DNA from: Thermoplasmata archaeon
GTDB lineage: Archaea; Thermoplasmatota; Thermoplasmata; SG8-5; JAGLSY01
Length of the DNA: 7,966 bases
Reading direction: 5' to 3'
NCBI GenBank assembly: GCA_023137005.1
Contig: JAGLQE010000247.1
Span: 1-7,966 of the forward strand
Each line of letters begins with the position of its first letter. Positions within the stretch are counted from its first letter, which is position 1. The position numbers were made by a program, and so were the translations under genes. This document shows, piece by piece, positions 6,454-7,966 of this stretch. The notes under the pieces were generated by a model. It had not been told where the DNA came from and ran no database searches. It was given only the letters and a program-made list of their open reading frames with translations.

Positions 6454-7199
6454 TGACCGACAAGACAAGTATCGGCATCGCGGAACTGGACAGGTCCCTT
6501 ATGAATGGTGTTCCCAAGGGATATACCATATTGGTGACTGGTGCCCCCGGAACCGGCGTGGAGCTATTTGCTAAGCAGTTCGCGGCCGCGGGGATCGGCT
6601 CCGAGAACGTGACCTATTTCTCCACCACGGAAGGTGATGAGGATGTCAAGAAGGCCATGGAGGAATTTGGCTGGGAGCAGGATATCAGGGTGGTCAATAT
6701 CGGCAAGATGTACTATGAGAAGGTACTGGCAAAGAACCTGGAAGTGAGTAAATACCGCCAGGAAGGTCTGAAGATGCGGGACATCCTTCAGTTCAAGATG
6801 AGCCAGATCGATCAGACCATGGATATCAACTTCCTTACCACTTTGACCTATGGCATATCCAAGCTCAAACCACCATTCAGGATAGTACTGGACTCCCTGG
6901 ATTTCTTCCTCGAATATTACGAGGAGGGGGATGTCCTATCGGCCATGAGGACCATCAAGGCTCACACCCAGCTCAATGAGGGAATAGCCCTGGTAACCAT
7001 GCTGAAGGGCGTGTTCAGCAACCGCATAGAGAGTGGTGTCCAGGATATTGTGGATGTCACAATTGAATTGGAAAGGTTGAGAGAGGGCTCGGAATTCAAG
7101 AGGAACATCCTTATCAGGAAGGTGAGGAACCATCCCGAGAAAACAAAGATCCTGTCATGCGTGATAGATGACAAAGGCATCTCGGCCAAATCATTGTGA
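6453..7199 (+). CDS. KaiC-like RecA-superfamily protein with a degenerate Walker A
   Basis: The protein has 248 residues and aligns end to end with the KaiC-like pattern of the first operon gene. The entry motif IGIAELDRSLMNGVPKGYTILVTG is followed by GAPGTGVEL at residues 30-38. The backbone-binding GxxGxG remains, but the invariant Lys is Val36 (codon GTG, 6558-6560) and the following Ser/Thr is Glu37. STTEGDED keeps the Glu region, and FRIVLDSLDFFLEYY is a Walker B-like strand. The C-terminal ILIRKVRNHPEKTK corresponds to the KMRGT-H segment but has diverged. A central insert-like stretch (about 94-120) is rich in Lys, Arg and Met. The protein is probably catalytically dead or a nucleotide sensor and may mix with the active ATPase in a ring (inference). 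The flanking sequence is intact, so this is not a decayed pseudogene. Confidence 0.9.
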   Translation: MTDKTSIGIAELDRSLMNGVPKGYTILVTGAPGTGVELFAKQFAAAGIGSENVTYFSTTEGDEDVKKAMEEFGWEQDIRVVNIGKMYYEKVLAKNLEVSKYRQEGLKMRDILQFKMSQIDQTMDINFLTTLTYGISKLKPPFRIVLDSLDFFLEYYEEGDVLSAMRTIKAHTQLNEGIALVTMLKGVFSNRIESGVQDIVDVTIELERLREGSEFKRNILIRKVRNHPEKTKILSCVIDDKGISAKSL

Positions 7200-7282
7200 A
7201 ATAGTTAATAATACAATTCACGCCTACACACCGTCAATTGTCGATTTAATATAAGTTCATTGTCGTATTATTCTGAGAAAAC

Positions 7283-7290
7283 TATAAATA
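7283..7290 (+). promoter_or_regulatory. TATA box of the pilin gene
   Basis: TATAAATA is a near-consensus archaeal TATA box, preceded by the purine-rich GAGAAAAC that fits a BRE. With a start site about 26 bp downstream of its centre (near 7313), the leader would be about 33 nt and would open with the GAAA-capped hairpin. Confidence 0.75.
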
Positions 7291-7315
7291 ACTTGAGTAA
7301 GTAATCTGAAATCAC

Positions 7316-7331
7316 GTAGGCGAAAGTCTAC
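7316..7331 (+). promoter_or_regulatory. Leader hairpin with GAAA tetraloop before the pilin Shine-Dalgarno
   Basis: GTAGGC-GAAA-GTCTAC can fold into a 6-bp stem (one G-U pair) closed by a GNRA-type GAAA tetraloop. It lies at or near the predicted mRNA 5' end and abuts the Shine-Dalgarno sequence, leaving that sequence unpaired. It could protect the 5' end or keep the ribosome site open. Confidence 0.55.
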
Positions 7332-7337
7332 AGGAGG
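7332..7337 (+). promoter_or_regulatory. Strong ribosome binding site of the pilin gene
   Basis: AGGAGG ends 8 nt before ATG 7346. It is the longest Shine-Dalgarno match before a start in this window, in keeping with a highly expressed structural protein. Confidence 0.85.
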
Positions 7338-7345
7338 ACTAAATA

Positions 7346-7864
7346 ATGAAAAACACATGGAATATAAGAAAGAAGGATGACGCAGTGTCTCCAGTTATCG
7401 CTACCATTTTGATGGTCGCAATAACTGTGGTATTGGCTGCTGTTCTTTACGTTATGGTCATGGGTTTCGGCAGTGGAAGTGATTCCACACCAGCCGGTAA
7501 CTGGACCAGCGTGGAAGCAACAAACCAGACAGCAGGAACGATCACCTTCGGTAAATTCTCTACCGAAGTGAACCCACTTGACATAAAGATATTTGTCAAG
7601 GTCGGTGGCGCAGCAGCAACTCAGATAAGCTTCGCTAGTGACACAGAAGCCACACCATATGCTCTGACATGGGTAGGCGCACCAACAGGTGCAGTCGCAA
7701 CATACACTGACTACAATGCAGCAGGCGGAGAGGTTAACTCTGGTGATTACATAGTTCTCACTGGTTTAACCGCTGGAACAACATACTCATTCGAAGTGTT
7801 CCACGTAGCATCTGATGCAACAGTTCAGATGGTCGGAAACGACCAGTTCCAGACACCAGCTTAA
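7346..7864 (+). CDS. Archaeal type IV prepilin (pilin/archaellin-type N-terminus)
   Basis: The protein has 172 residues. A short basic leader (MKNTWNIRKKDD) precedes A-VSPVIATILMVAITVVLAAVLYVMVMG, the classic archaeal class III signal and hydrophobic pilin helix (Pilin_N, PF07790 type, with the VSPVI core). Prepilin peptidase should cut after Ala13, leaving a mature pilin of 159 residues starting with Val. The C-terminal domain (about 45-172) is Thr/Ala/Gly-rich and beta-strand-like. Its GLTAGTTYSFEVFHV segment recalls Ig/fibronectin-type pilin folds. It has no Cys and carries two N-glycosylation sequons (NWT, NQT) just after the helix. The product would be the subunit of an adhesive pilus or related surface filament. 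Its own TATA box, strong Shine-Dalgarno sequence, hairpin terminator and ACA/GCA-rich codon use suggest a separate, abundant transcript. Assembly ATPase and platform genes are not in the window. Confidence 0.93.
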   Translation: MKNTWNIRKKDDAVSPVIATILMVAITVVLAAVLYVMVMGFGSGSDSTPAGNWTSVEATNQTAGTITFGKFSTEVNPLDIKIFVKVGGAAATQISFASDTEATPYALTWVGAPTGAVATYTDYNAAGGEVNSGDYIVLTGLTAGTTYSFEVFHVASDATVQMVGNDQFQTPA

Positions 7865-7890
7865 TGCTAGGTTCTGAAACACACGTTTAA

Positions 7891-7930
7891 TGTGAGCGCG
7901 TTCGCGCTCACAACCCTTCCTTTTTTTTCT
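7891..7930 (+). terminator. Hairpin plus T8 terminator of the pilin gene
   Basis: A 9-bp perfect GC-rich stem (TGTGAGCGC at 7891-7899 with GCGCTCACA at 7904-7912) encloses the tetraloop GTTC. After CCTTCC-type pyrimidines come eight T at 7921-7928. The T-run alone suits archaeal termination. The stem resembles a bacterial intrinsic terminator and may also stabilise the 3' end of the mRNA. Confidence 0.85.
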
Positions 7931-7964
7931 AAATGCGACTTAACCCATAGAACCTACGCATTTA
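7930..7964. repeat. 8-bp inverted repeat after the pilin terminator
   Basis: TAAATGCG at 7930-7937 and CGCATTTA at 7957-7964 are exact inverted copies 19 nt apart. They may form a second weak hairpin or an operator for a gene beyond the window. No gene is visible in the last 100 bases. Confidence 0.45.
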
Positions 7965-7966
7965 TT

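Larger units (their letters stand above)
7200..7345. other. Operon-pilin intergenic region
   Basis: This AT-rich spacer separates the KaiC-like operon from the pilin gene. It holds the pilin promoter and leader hairpin described separately. I see no T-run of five or more after the operon stop, so no clear terminator for the operon and some readthrough into the pilin gene is possible. CGCCTAC at 7221-7227 is the exact inverted copy of GTAGGCG at 7316-7322. Confidence 0.6.

Noticed and set aside
6453..7199. Third operon gene as a decaying pseudogene
   Set aside because: It has full family length, no stops or frameshifts, and a coupled start. Only the Walker A residues are altered, which suggests a specialised role.

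Overview
The window looks like chromosomal DNA from an archaeon. Five signs point that way: a type IV prepilin with the archaeal N-terminal signature, RecA/KaiC-like (RAD55-type) ATPases in an operon, a membrane protein carrying many CxxC zinc ribbons plus TPRs, a surface protein with DUF11 repeats and a C-terminal anchor, and a TATA-box promoter with a GGAGG ribosome binding site. This combination recalls Thermoplasmatota/Euryarchaeota. That placement is an inference from family recognition; no rRNA or marker gene is present.

Layout. (1) 1-1608, plus strand: the 3' part of a secreted, surface-anchored protein with Ca-binding-type Asp repeats, a beta-sandwich domain, two DUF11 repeats and a hydrophobic C-terminus. 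(2) 1583-4933, minus strand: a 1116-residue protein with eight zinc ribbons, acidic linkers, a SHOCT-like helical motif, six membrane segments and C-terminal TPRs. Its 3' end overlaps gene 1 by 26 bp. (3) 4934-5121: an AT-rich divergent promoter region with TATA-like boxes for both directions and a 10-bp-phased direct repeat. (4) 5122-7199, plus strand: a tight three-gene operon. It holds a canonical KaiC-like ATPase, a RecA-fold-like protein with no P-loop, and a second KaiC-like protein whose Walker A lysine is replaced by valine. (5) 7200-7345: an intergenic region with a good TATA box and a leader hairpin capped by GAAA directly before a strong Shine-Dalgarno sequence. (6) 7346-7864: a type IV prepilin with its own codon bias, followed by a hairpin plus T8 terminator and a further inverted repeat.

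How the genes may work together (inference). The divergent pair of zinc-ribbon/TPR membrane scaffold and RecA-like triad could form a membrane-linked ATP-sensing or regulatory module, with one active ATPase and two degenerate relatives. The pilin next door has its own promoter and is probably highly expressed. KaiC-like ArlH in the archaellum is a precedent for such ATPases acting on pilus-type machines, but nothing here proves a link. I saw no tRNA, rRNA, CRISPR array, transposase or integrase.
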